Made by a program: the position numbers and the translations under genes | Shown: positions 1-8,158 of the stretch, in pieces | Position numbering within the stretch: the first letter of the stretch is position 1 | Layout of the letters: the number at the start of each line of letters is the position of its first letter | Notes under the pieces: generated by a model | What the model saw: only the letters and a program-made list of their open reading frames with translations | Told to the model about the DNA's origin: nothing | Databases searched by the model: none | Assembly (NCBI GenBank): GCA_052161885.1 | Contig: CP197396.1 | Span: 868,001 to 932,000, forward strand | Direction: 5' to 3' | DNA: 64,000 bases | DNA from: QKTW01 sp052161885 | Lineage (GTDB): Bacteria; Bacteroidota; Bacteroidia; Chitinophagales; Chitinophagaceae

Positions 1-1
1 T

Positions 2-91
2 GTTGTGCTGCTCGTTATCGCCCTGGGACTGGCTGTGGCAGAGCTTTCCATATCATCAGCACTGCTTGCGTTGCCTGCGGAAAGGGATTAA
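2..91 (+). CDS. C-terminal fragment of a membrane protein (cut by window edge)
   Basis: The frame opening at base 2 runs 29 codons to TAA at 89-91. It encodes one strongly hydrophobic stretch (VVLLVIALGLAVAEL) followed by a short polar tail ending PAERD. This looks like the last transmembrane helix of a membrane protein whose body lies left of the window. The family cannot be told from so little. The next gene starts 49 bases downstream on the same strand, so the two could be cotranscribed. Confidence 0.5.
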   Translation, partial: VVLLVIALGLAVAELSISSALLALPAERD

Positions 92-140
92 CATTTAAAC
101 ATTAATAAAAACATTTACCACCAACTAAACGATATATAAA

Positions 141-509
141 ATGAAACTTCTTGCATCTAAAAAAGTGGTTGCCGCTGAAGGATCAGATATAGTAAAAAGC
201 TTTACTGTGCCTGCATCTGTACGTAAATCCGGCGGACTGGGCCTTGGACAAGGACTGCTGATCAATGAAATATTTACCGCTGCCGGGAACGAAATAAGCA
301 GGCTGGCGCTGAACCATGACTACGCAGTAACACCGGAAAGCCGGCAGGTGCTGTTCTTTGCGCATACGCTTCCCGGCGACCTGGTGCATGTACACGTGAA
401 AGCCGTACGTCGTACCCGCAATATAAAGATCACCGTGGAACTAAGGAAAGATGCCGCAGAAGTGCATGATCCAATAGCTACAGGGAAGTTTGTATATGGA
501 ATCAGGTAG
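141..509 (+). CDS. Small hotdog-fold-like protein, possible thioesterase/dehydratase relative
   Basis: A 122-residue soluble protein with no signal peptide and an ATG start. The C-terminal half has the rhythm of a hotdog-fold enzyme: a PGDLVHVHVKAVR strand, then NIKITVEL and a final IATGKFVYGIR, resembling the last strands of acyl-CoA thioesterases and FabZ-like dehydratases. I see no clear catalytic His/Asp/Glu signature, so a reaction is not assigned. It follows a membrane-protein fragment on the same strand and is separated from lysS by about 210 bases that carry a promoter-like element. The hotdog call is a pattern impression only. Confidence 0.55.
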   Translation: MKLLASKKVVAAEGSDIVKSFTVPASVRKSGGLGLGQGLLINEIFTAAGNEISRLALNHDYAVTPESRQVLFFAHTLPGDLVHVHVKAVRRTRNIKITVELRKDAAEVHDPIATGKFVYGIR

Positions 510-660
510 TGAATGATGAATGTGAAACGCCAAATGTGAGCTCTGAGATGTTGGGTTTCAGATATGGGTCAGGCTTTGGAATCCGGATTTTTTAGCCCCG
601 GGATTTGGTATCTGCTGCCTGTGCTTTGGAATTTGCTTTCTGTTTTATCATTCATGTGCT

Positions 661-668
661 TATTTTTG
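661..668 (+). promoter_or_regulatory. Bacteroidota -7 promoter element upstream of lysS
   Basis: TATTTTTG matches the Bacteroidota -7 consensus TAnnTTTG and lies 55 bases before the lysS ATG. TTTG at 632-635 is 25 bases upstream, longer than the usual spacing of about 19-21, so the -33 assignment is doubtful. Confidence 0.45.
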
Positions 669-723
669 CACACCCTGACATGATCAGGATTTTTTTTCAG
701 ATATTAATTATTGACTTACTGTA

Positions 724-2259
724 ATGCAAGCAACACTCAGCGAACAGGAAATAGTGCGTCGCGAAAAGCTTAAAGAGCTGTACGCACTGGGCATAGATCC
801 CTACCCTGCACCATTGTATGAAATCACACATACAGCCAGTGAAATAAAGGAAAACTATACAGAAGAGAAGAAGGACGAGTTCAAATCTGTTTCCCTTGCC
901 GGCCGTATTATGATGGTGCGTGATATGGGTAAAGCCAATTTCGCAGTGCTGCAGGACAGTACCGGTCGTATACAGGTATATATCAAACGTGACGATATCT
1001 GTCCCGGAGAAGATAAAACACTCTATAACACAGTCTGGAAAAAACTGATAGATCTTGGTGATATTATTGGCGTGAAAGGATATGTATTCACCACTAAAAC
1101 CGGTGAAACCTCTGTTCACGTTGAATCTTTTACGCTTCTTACCAAATCGCTGCGCCCACTGCCGGTTGTACGTGAGAAGGATGGTGAAGTATTTGACGCT
1201 GTTACCGATCCGGAATTTAAATACCGCCAGCGTTATGCTGATCTGATCGTAAATCCCGGTGTGCGCGATACGTTTGTGAAAGTTACTAAAATGAAGAACG
1301 CCATCCGTTCGTTCCTCAACGAACGCGGTGCGCTGGAAGTGGATACGCCGGTGCTGCAGAACATTCCCGGCGGCGCTATAGCCCGTCCGTTTGTAACGCA
1401 CCACAATGCGCTGGACATACCGCTGTATATGCGTATTGCCAACGAACTGTACCTGAAACGCTTGCTGGTAGGCGGTTTTGACTGGGTATACGAGTTCAGC
1501 CGTAACTTCCGTAACGAAGGTATGGACCGTACGCATAACCCGGAGTTTACCGTACTGGAGTTTTACGTAGCTTACAAAGACTATCTCTGGATGATGGAAA
1601 CTACCGAGCAGATGCTGGAGCAGACTGCTGTAGCTACTAATGGTACCACAGATGTAGAGATCGATGGTAAGACGATCAGCTTTAAAGCACCTTATGCACG
1701 CGTGAGCATTTACGATGCCATTAAAGAACATACAGGCTTTGATGTTTCAGAAATGAACGAAGACCAGCTTCGTGATGTGTGCAAACAGCTGCACCTGCAG
1801 GCAGATGCCAGCATGGGCAAAGGAAAACTGATCGATACGATATTTGGTGAAAAATGCGAGGGCAATTATATACAGCCTACTTTCATCATCGACTACCCGA
1901 TAGAAATGAGCCCGCTGACAAAGAAACACCGCAGCAAACCGGGCCTGGTAGAGCGTTTTGAGCTGATGGTAAACGGCAAGGAAATAGCCAATGCCTATAC
2001 CGAGCTGAACGATCCGATAGATCAGCGCGAGCGTTTTGAAGACCAGGTACGCCTGATGGAGCGCGGTGATGATGAAGCTATGTTCATTGATTACGATTTT
2101 CTCCGTTCACTGGAATATGGTATGCCGCCAACAGCGGGTATCGGTTTTGGTATAGAGCGTCTTGCTATGCTGCTTACCGGCCAGGTATCCATACAGGATG
2201 TGCTGCTGTTCCCGCAGATGCGCCCGGAACGTACGGAAGTGCATGTGACAGAAGCATAG
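724..2259 (+). CDS. lysS: Lysyl-tRNA synthetase, class II
   Basis: Charges tRNA-Lys with lysine in the cytoplasm. The 511-residue length is usual for bacterial LysS. An N-terminal OB-fold anticodon-binding domain (about residues 60-155, containing VSLAGRIMMVRDMGKANF) precedes the class II catalytic core. Motif 2 is visible as RNFRNEGMDRTHNPEF starting near residue 260, and motif 3 as GIGFGIERLAML near residues 470-482. The EMSPLTKKH and VERFELMVNGKEIANAY stretches are typical of LysS rather than AspRS or AsnRS. A strong hairpin terminator follows. Long open frames on the opposite strand here are shadows of this gene. Confidence 0.97.
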   Translation: MQATLSEQEIVRREKLKELYALGIDPYPAPLYEITHTASEIKENYTEEKKDEFKSVSLAGRIMMVRDMGKANFAVLQDSTGRIQVYIKRDDICPGEDKTLYNTVWKKLIDLGDIIGVKGYVFTTKTGETSVHVESFTLLTKSLRPLPVVREKDGEVFDAVTDPEFKYRQRYADLIVNPGVRDTFVKVTKMKNAIRSFLNERGALEVDTPVLQNIPGGAIARPFVTHHNALDIPLYMRIANELYLKRLLVGGFDWVYEFSRNFRNEGMDRTHNPEFTVLEFYVAYKDYLWMMETTEQMLEQTAVATNGTTDVEIDGKTISFKAPYARVSIYDAIKEHTGFDVSEMNEDQLRDVCKQLHLQADASMGKGKLIDTIFGEKCEGNYIQPTFIIDYPIEMSPLTKKHRSKPGLVERFELMVNGKEIANAYTELNDPIDQRERFEDQVRLMERGDDEAMFIDYDFLRSLEYGMPPTAGIGFGIERLAMLLTGQVSIQDVLLFPQMRPERTEVHVTEA

Positions 2260-2282
2260 TTCTTACATACAATACTCAAATT

Positions 2283-2309
2283 AAAACGGTCTCCACAGAC
2301 CGTTTTTTT
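2283..2309 (+). terminator. Rho-independent terminator after lysS
   Basis: A perfect 10-bp stem (AAAACGGTCT / AGACCGTTTT) with a CCAC loop runs into a T tract, 24 bases after the lysS stop. Confidence 0.88.
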
Positions 2310-2418
2310 ATTGCTCTTTTTTTGAAGCGATATTGCATACAAGTTTTAACACAGTTCTCCGGAGATTCTGCCTGGAATTTCTTACCTTAATAGTGCTGAT
2401 TACCACACAATTATTCCT

Positions 2419-3168
2419 ATGAAAGACTTGCAGAATTTATTTTCGGAAACATCGGAAAACTATGCTGCTTTCCGGCCAAAGTCACCCGGTGCGCTGTTTG
2501 ATTTTGTGTACAGCCAGGTGCATACATTTGAGCGGGCCTGGGATTGCGGAACCGGTAACGGGCAGGTGGCAGCTGTGCTGGCAGACCGTTTTCAGTCGGT
2601 ATGCGCAACGGACATCAGCGAACAGCAACTGGCACATGCAGTGCAGAAAGACAATATTACATACGGCTGCACCCGGTCAGAAGACACTGAATTTCCAGAC
2701 AATTATTTTGACCTGATCACAATTGCGCAGGCTATCCACTGGTTTGATTTTGATGCGTTTTTTGCTGAAGCGGTAAGAGTGGGAAAACCGGGTTCTGTGC
2801 TTGCTGCATGGACTTATAATATATTAAGCAGCGAACCGGAGATTGATGAGATCATTCATGATTTCTACAGCAATATTGTAGGTGCCTACTGGCCGGCCGA
2901 GCGTCATTATATTGATGAAGAATACCGGACTATTCCTTTTCCGCTGGAGGAAATACCGGCGCCCGTATTTTTCAAAGAAGAGCAATGGACCATGCGCCAG
3001 CTTACCGGCTACCTGGAAACGTGGTCATCTGTTCAGATCTATAAACAGAAGAACGGGACAGATCCGATGATTTTTATCCTCGACAGACTGGCTGAAGTAT
3101 GGCCGCCGGACAGTATCAAAACAATGCGTTTTCCTATTTATGCGAGGATTGGAAGAATTGTAAAATAG
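2419..3168 (+). CDS. Class I SAM-dependent methyltransferase
   Basis: A 249-residue cytosolic protein of the UbiE/Methyltransf_11 type. SAM-binding motif I is seen as WDCGTGNGQVAAVLA near residues 41-55, followed by an acidic CATDIS after strand 2 and DLITIAQAIHWFD (motif IV/post-IV region) near residues 97-109. The IHWFD and EYRTIPFP features resemble the subgroup annotated as trans-aconitate or generic class I methyltransferases in bacteria and fungi. The substrate is unknown. It starts at ATG 2419 after the lysS terminator and stands alone. Confidence 0.85.
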   Translation: MKDLQNLFSETSENYAAFRPKSPGALFDFVYSQVHTFERAWDCGTGNGQVAAVLADRFQSVCATDISEQQLAHAVQKDNITYGCTRSEDTEFPDNYFDLITIAQAIHWFDFDAFFAEAVRVGKPGSVLAAWTYNILSSEPEIDEIIHDFYSNIVGAYWPAERHYIDEEYRTIPFPLEEIPAPVFFKEEQWTMRQLTGYLETWSSVQIYKQKNGTDPMIFILDRLAEVWPPDSIKTMRFPIYARIGRIVK

Positions 3169-3273
3169 CCTGGATTTGATTACCGAGATTTGAGACTCAG
3201 CGATAAAAAATTTAATCAGTGAAATCTGTGAGTGTACAACAGTATTCACTAATCCGCACATCGGCTGATTAAA

Positions 3274-3933
3274 TTACCTGGCAATAAAATTCCCTATACC
3301 GCTCAACACCTGTAAATCTGTAACAGCAGGCTGGCCGTAATAATAAACATTGCCATTGCCTGAAATTCTGCCATAAAAATAATTTTTTGCATAGGTGTTG
3401 ATGCTGCCTATTCCGTTAAGAACAGCGTAGGCCGTATCTGAATGGCTTGTTTGTGTGGAAATGGTACCGCTGCCATTTACAAAAGAATGTATGGCTGTGT
3501 AATTGCATGAATCAACCGAAATGCTGCCATTTCCTGTGGTAAGTCCATAGAAATTATCACCGTAGAAGCCGCTGTTGACCAGAATTGCCCTGTCGGTATT
3601 ATTCGTAACGCTATACAGGTAAGGTGTATGCAACTCCAGGGTAATATCGTTGTTATTGATATTGCTGTACTGTGAGTTATACTGGAGGGTAAGTGTGTCG
3701 TTGTTTACTGTATAATCAAATGCTCCTACAAGATCGCCATGACCTTTAACAATAAAAGCATATTGGGTATCTTTTACTATGCTGAGCGGCACGCTGCTGT
3801 TGAGCGTCATTGCGGTAAAACGCCATACGGTCACCGTATCTGTCGTATAAGACTCATTACCCCTCAGCGTATCTTTTTTACATGAACCCAGAAATACCAG
3901 CAAAAGCAGGCTTATAGCAAGAAATTGTTTCAT
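3274..3933 (-). CDS. Lipoprotein with head-GIN (DUF2807) beta-helix domain
   Basis: The chosen start is the ATG at 3933, giving MKQFLAISLLLLVFLGSCKKD, a lipoprotein signal with lipobox LGSC. A TTG three codons upstream is less likely. The rest (about 219 residues in all) is a repetitive Gly/Asn/Ser-rich beta fold of the DUF2807 putative auto-transporter adhesin head GIN type, with recurring short motifs such as GNGSISV, GSGTIST, GIGSINT and GNGNVYYYG. These proteins are common, poorly understood surface lipoproteins in Bacteroidota. No neighbour suggests a specific job. It is convergent with the upstream methyltransferase. Confidence 0.8.
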   Translation of the reverse strand: MKQFLAISLLLLVFLGSCKKDTLRGNESYTTDTVTVWRFTAMTLNSSVPLSIVKDTQYAFIVKGHGDLVGAFDYTVNNDTLTLQYNSQYSNINNNDITLELHTPYLYSVTNNTDRAILVNSGFYGDNFYGLTTGNGSISVDSCNYTAIHSFVNGSGTISTQTSHSDTAYAVLNGIGSINTYAKNYFYGRISGNGNVYYYGQPAVTDLQVLSGIGNFIAR

Positions 3934-4119
3934 CACCGGCAAAGAAAATTCGATTTATACAAAAGAACATAAATACTGCGACATTGCATACATCTGCGCT
4001 GGGTTTATTTAAAAGTTTTACATAAATAAAACGAAGTGTTGCAGTGTGTTTTCTGTACGTCTGTCATTGATTTTCAATCTTTGTTTTTCCCTTGACGTAA
4101 CATTTACTAATTTAACCCC

Positions 4120-5154
4120 ATGGAAAAGAAGGAACGACCACCGGTATATTACAGCGAATACCTGCAGTTAAGCAAAATTCTGAATGCACAGGAGCCTGAA
4201 AGCCAGAAAGAAGGCATACGTGCCGATGATGAAATGCTGTTTATTATTATTCACCAGACTTACGAACTTTGGTTTAAACAGATCCTGCACGAACTGACAG
4301 TAGTCCGTGATATCTTTAAGCAACCGGTCATATCCAATAATTCGGCAGATATATATAACAGCGTACACCGCCTTGGCCGTGTATGCCGTATACTTGAAAT
4401 AGCGGTGAGCCAGATGAACGTCATGGAGACCATGACGCCGCTTGATTTTCTTGATTTCCGCGATTTGCTCCGCCCTGCTTCGGGTTTTCAGAGCATACAG
4501 TTTAAAATTATTGAGGCAACGCTTGGACTCAGTTACGGCGAACGCCACGGAAAAGGCTATTATCTCTCCCAGCTGAACCAGCACGATATTGATATGGTTA
4601 AGAAAGCGGAGTCTGAAAAATCCCTACTGGTGCTGGTCAATGATTGGTTGGAGCGTATGCCGTTTGCAAAGGCCAAACAATACCGGGGAGATAATGCAGA
4701 TAAAGATTCTTTCTGGGAAGAATACTATCAGATTTACAAAAGCGGGCTCCAGGAAGCTGAAATGGGCAACCTCAGGACCTTTGAAACGCTGTTTATGAAT
4801 GATGAGCAGTATCCTGAAAATCGCCGTTTCAGTGCAGAGGCCAACAGGAGCGCATTGTTCATCATGCTGTACCGCGATCATCCGCTGCTGCATCTGCCCT
4901 ATGAATTACTGAATACCCTGCTGGAAATAGACGAACTGCTTTCCATGTGGCGCTACCGTCATATACATATGGTGCAGCGCACTATAGGTAAGCGTGTGGG
5001 TACTGGTGGAAGCACAGGGGCAGAATATCTCCGTGCTGCTGCAGATTCCCATTATGTGTTTAAAGAATTGGCAGAACTTACGTCCTTCCTGTTGCCGCGT
5101 AATCAGTTGCCGGCACTGCCCGAAAAAGTGATCAGCGAACTGGGGTATAATTAA
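4120..5154 (+). CDS. kynA: Tryptophan 2,3-dioxygenase
   Basis: Haem enzyme that opens the indole ring of L-tryptophan to N-formylkynurenine, the first step of the kynurenine pathway. At 344 residues it is within the family range. The family's N-terminal YYSEYLQLSKIL is present, as is IIIHQTYELWFKQILHEL with the active-site His at residue 45. The WRYRHIHMVQRTIG motif places the probable haem-ligand His at about residue 281, and GTGGSTGAEYL forms the substrate-binding loop. No other kynurenine-pathway gene lies in the window. A strong terminator follows directly. Confidence 0.95.
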   Translation: MEKKERPPVYYSEYLQLSKILNAQEPESQKEGIRADDEMLFIIIHQTYELWFKQILHELTVVRDIFKQPVISNNSADIYNSVHRLGRVCRILEIAVSQMNVMETMTPLDFLDFRDLLRPASGFQSIQFKIIEATLGLSYGERHGKGYYLSQLNQHDIDMVKKAESEKSLLVLVNDWLERMPFAKAKQYRGDNADKDSFWEEYYQIYKSGLQEAEMGNLRTFETLFMNDEQYPENRRFSAEANRSALFIMLYRDHPLLHLPYELLNTLLEIDELLSMWRYRHIHMVQRTIGKRVGTGGSTGAEYLRAAADSHYVFKELAELTSFLLPRNQLPALPEKVISELGYN

Positions 5155-5173
5155 AAAAAATAATATTACAATA

Positions 5174-5220
5174 AGGTCCTGCTGCATGAAAAATCAAAAT
5201 GCGGCAGGACCTGTTTTTTT
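5174..5220 (+). terminator. Rho-independent terminator after tryptophan 2,3-dioxygenase
   Basis: A near-perfect 14-bp stem (AGGTCCTGCTGCAT / ATGCGGCAGGACCT) is followed by GTTTTTTT, starting 20 bases after the stop codon. The next gene begins only about 30 bases beyond the T tract. Confidence 0.9.
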
Positions 5221-5252
5221 AAATGTATTATCTTTCCCGCCTATTTTTACTG

Positions 5253-5999
5253 ATGTCATTTGCTGTTGAGATAAAGAACCTGCGGAAACAATATAAAGGA
5301 GCCTGGTCGCCTGCATTGGATGGGCTGTCGCTTACTGTTCGTGAAAACCAGATAATGGGCCTGCTGGGACCTAACGGAGCGGGTAAATCCACAACCATTA
5401 ATATACTTTGCGGCCTTGTGCAGCCGGATTCCGGTTCTGCAGCCATTTTTGATAAAGACTGTGTGAAAGATACAATGGCACTGCGTGGAAAAATAGGTGT
5501 GGTACCGCAGCAGATCGCCTTGTTTCCCAATCTTACCGCCCGGGAGAATTTTATGTACATAGGTCGCTTGTACGGATTGGCCGATGCTGTTATAGCTAAG
5601 CGTGCCGGCCTGCTGCTGGAAAGGCTGGGACTGGAAAAACATGCAGATAAACGTGTGGGCAGGTATAGCGGCGGTATGAAGCGGAGGGCCAATATTATAG
5701 CATCGCTGCTTCATGAGCCGGAACTGATTATTCTCGATGAGCCGACAGCAGGAGTGGACGTACAGTCGAGAGCAATGATCCTGGATTTTCTGCAGGAATA
5801 TCATCTGCAGGGGAAAACCATTCTTTACACCTCCCACCTGATGGATGAAGCGCAAAAGATATGTGATGAAGTGGTGATTATAGACGAAGGTAAATATATA
5901 GTAAGCGGTGCGCCAGATGAACTGATAAAGCAAATGCCGGATTGCAAAAGCCTTGAAGAGGTTTTCCTGCATTTTACAGGGCATTCGGTGCGGGATTAA
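5253..5999 (+). CDS. ABC transporter ATP-binding protein (ABC-2 exporter type)
   Basis: Cytoplasmic ATPase of an ABC-2 type exporter. Walker A is GPNGAGKST, the signature is YSGGMKRRANI, Walker B is LIILDEPTAGVD, and the H-loop lies in LYTSHLMDEA. The start was set at ATG 5253 (MSFAVEIKNLRKQYKG). An in-frame ATG at 5223 would add ten hydrophobic residues and sits just behind the preceding terminator. The permease starts 15 bases after the stop and is presumably its partner. The layout resembles DrrA/CcmA-like drug or lipid exporters, but the substrate cannot be told. Confidence 0.92.
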   Translation: MSFAVEIKNLRKQYKGAWSPALDGLSLTVRENQIMGLLGPNGAGKSTTINILCGLVQPDSGSAAIFDKDCVKDTMALRGKIGVVPQQIALFPNLTARENFMYIGRLYGLADAVIAKRAGLLLERLGLEKHADKRVGRYSGGMKRRANIIASLLHEPELIILDEPTAGVDVQSRAMILDFLQEYHLQGKTILYTSHLMDEAQKICDEVVIIDEGKYIVSGAPDELIKQMPDCKSLEEVFLHFTGHSVRD

Positions 6000-6014
6000 C
6001 AAAGGGAAACAGAC

Positions 6015-7316
6015 ATGAAGAAAGTATATGCCACCATATGGAAAGAATGGCTGTTGCTGCGCCGCGATATAGCCGGGCTGGGGCTTTTACTGCTGATGCC
6101 CGCAGTGCTGATAGTGGTAATGGCCATGGTGCAGGATGCTCCTTTCCGCGATTACCAGGAAATCCGTTTTGATCTGCTGATGGCAGATAATGATGGCGGC
6201 TCGCTGGCAAAAGAGATAAAAAACGGGCTGCGCCAAAGCAAAAATTTCAACGTGATAGATAGTATAGGCGGCAGGGAAGTTTCGGAACAGCAACTCAAAA
6301 GTTTACTGGGCAGAGGCGATTATAAAGTTGGGATCGTAATACCCAAAGGGGCTACTTCAGAAATTGCCAACTCTGCCAACCTTATAGCCAATAATATTTC
6401 GGAGAAATTAGGCCTCGGCACTTTACCCGCACGCAGCAGCCGTGACAGCATGTACGTGCGTATGTATTTCGATCCGGTTACAAAGCCTACGTTCCGCATG
6501 TCCATAAGCTTTGCCCTGGATAAATATGTAACCTATTCCTGCAGCAATGTGCTGGTACAACGGTTATCAAGACTCAGTAAAACTGCCGGTGACACATCCG
6601 CTGCGCAGGCCGGTGATTTCAAAAAGGTATTCCAGGGAATTGGCATCAAAGAAGAAAAACTGGGCGGCCAGGGATTTAACAATGTAGTGATCAATTCGGT
6701 TCAGCATAACGTACCTGCATGGGCAATTTTCGGTATGTTCTTTATCGTCGTTACCATTTCAGGGCAAATGATAAGAGAGCGTGAGGAAGGCAGCGCCGTG
6801 CGTATTATGCTTATTCCCGGTTCGCTGAAGCCAGTGGCCTGGGGCAAGATTTTCTTTTACATTATTATATGTACGGTGCAGTTTCTCCTGATGCTGGGTA
6901 TCGGTTTATGGATACTGCCGCTGTTAGGTCTCCCCAAACTTTACCTGGGCATGCATCCATGGGTCATTCTCCCGGTTACTGTATGTATTGCGTTTGCCGC
7001 CACTTCTTACGGCTATTTCGTTGGTACTGTATTTAAAACGACCAACCAGGCACTGCCTTTCGGCGCTATTTCTGTTGTTATATTATCAGCACTCGGCGGT
7101 ATATGGGTGCCTGTAGATATATTGCCGCCAATGATGCAGCGTATGGCAATGTTTTCTCCGCTACATTGGGGACTTGACGCTGTAAACCAGTTGCTGTTGC
7201 GCAACCTCGGTATTACTTCTGTATTGAAACATATGGCTGCACTTGTGCTGTTTGGTCTTGTTCTCTGGACAATCAGTACTTATCAGAACAACCGTCGTAT
7301 CAATTCGCTCCAGTAA
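6015..7316 (+). CDS. ABC-2 type transporter permease
   Basis: A 433-residue integral membrane partner of the ATPase immediately upstream. One N-terminal membrane segment (about residues 18-38, GLGLLLLMPAVLIVVMAMV) is followed by a roughly 190-residue extracytoplasmic domain. A cluster of hydrophobic segments follows from about residue 235 to the end, including AIFGMFFIVVTISGQMI and a final segment near LVLFGLVLWTIST. REREEGSAVRIMLIPGS is the cytoplasmic loop typical of ABC2_membrane_3 permeases. The substrate is unknown; drug, lipid or bacteriocin export would all fit the family. Confidence 0.9.
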   Translation: MKKVYATIWKEWLLLRRDIAGLGLLLLMPAVLIVVMAMVQDAPFRDYQEIRFDLLMADNDGGSLAKEIKNGLRQSKNFNVIDSIGGREVSEQQLKSLLGRGDYKVGIVIPKGATSEIANSANLIANNISEKLGLGTLPARSSRDSMYVRMYFDPVTKPTFRMSISFALDKYVTYSCSNVLVQRLSRLSKTAGDTSAAQAGDFKKVFQGIGIKEEKLGGQGFNNVVINSVQHNVPAWAIFGMFFIVVTISGQMIREREEGSAVRIMLIPGSLKPVAWGKIFFYIIICTVQFLLMLGIGLWILPLLGLPKLYLGMHPWVILPVTVCIAFAATSYGYFVGTVFKTTNQALPFGAISVVILSALGGIWVPVDILPPMMQRMAMFSPLHWGLDAVNQLLLRNLGITSVLKHMAALVLFGLVLWTISTYQNNRRINSLQ

Positions 7317-7337
7317 AACATCTGATGTTCTTAATGC

Positions 7338-7373
7338 AACAGCCTGCCCCGGTTTTGGGGCAGGCTGTTTTTT
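7338..7373 (+). terminator. Rho-independent terminator after the ABC permease
   Basis: A perfect 13-bp GC-rich stem (AACAGCCTGCCCC / GGGGCAGGCTGTT) with a 6-base loop runs into a T tract, 21 bases after the permease stop. Because both flanks carry A/T runs it may also serve the convergent minus-strand gene. Confidence 0.9.
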
Positions 7374-7399
7374 ACTATTGTGGTACTTTCCGGTTTTCG

Positions 7400-7999
7400 T
7401 TAGTGCATAATGACTATTGTGCGTACAAAGTTCTCTTTGTTTTCAGTTACAATATGCAGGAAATAATACCCGAATGGTACCGGCGAAACGTCTATGTCCA
7501 TACTGTTGCTTTTATTTTTTTCAGACCATACTACCCTGCCGTTGGCGTCATATAGTTCTGCCTGTGTAACCATTTCGGGCGCACGCAGGAAAAGTGTTGT
7601 CGACACGGGATTGGGGTATATGTTCCAACCCGGCAGATTGTTAATGTTGGGTACACTCGTAAGTCCTATGACTGTAAAGCTGCCAACCATACCCATAGCT
7701 GCATGGGGTGTACATTGGTAGTTATAAACGCCCTGTACGGTTGGTACATAAGTATATGAAGTTGAAACAGAATCCAGAACTGCATCCCATGAGGCGGCAC
7801 CGCCCGGGATTGAGGTGCTTGTGGTTGTATGACTTCCGTTAAGCCGCATCCACATGATAGTATCGCCGATCTGGAAAGTCAGGTTGGTAGGTGTAAAAAC
7901 ATAGTTCGAAACAAGAACCATGTGTACCGTCGCATTGGAAACATGGCTGAACAGCATGAAACTTAATGCAGTCAGCAGCGTGCATAGACTTTTTTTCAT
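7400..7999 (-). CDS. Secreted cupredoxin (plastocyanin-like) with T9SS sorting domain
   Basis: The start was set at ATG 7999 (MKKSLCTLLTALSFMLFSHVSNA), which gives a clean signal peptide; a longer frame upstream has none. Residues about 25-115 form a small blue copper fold. Likely type 1 copper ligands are a His in NGSHTTTS, the Cys and His of YQCTPH, and the Met of AAMGM. Residues about 125-200 are a Por-type C-terminal sorting domain (WNIYPNPVSTTLFL, then YDANGRVVW), so the protein should be exported by T9SS to the surface or medium. It probably carries electrons or binds copper outside the cell. The redox partner is unknown. Confidence 0.87.
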   Translation of the reverse strand: MKKSLCTLLTALSFMLFSHVSNATVHMVLVSNYVFTPTNLTFQIGDTIMWMRLNGSHTTTSTSIPGGAASWDAVLDSVSTSYTYVPTVQGVYNYQCTPHAAMGMVGSFTVIGLTSVPNINNLPGWNIYPNPVSTTLFLRAPEMVTQAELYDANGRVVWSEKNKSNSMDIDVSPVPFGYYFLHIVTENKENFVRTIVIMH

Positions 8000-8158
8000 A
8001 ATACAGGTTTTTAAATGATCAAATAAGATTAGCTTAATCAGCTCTTCCGAATCATAAAAAACTGCAATAAAATAATGCCATCTATACGGCATGTTACTTT
8101 TGCCCCGGCGTTATCAGAAAGAACCGACTTTTACACCCCAAAAATACCTGCTTTTATG

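Noticed and set aside
697..1731. Long open frame antisense to lysS
   Set aside because: It lies wholly against a strongly supported class II synthetase and its translation has no family features; a shadow of codon bias.
5223..5252. Upstream ATG as start of the ABC ATPase
   Set aside because: It would place the start three bases past the preceding terminator and add a hydrophobic stretch not expected in a cytosolic ATPase.
5256..6002. Long minus-strand frame opposite the ABC ATPase gene
   Set aside because: Cysteine- and histidine-rich low-quality translation opposite a gene with all ABC motifs; treated as a shadow.
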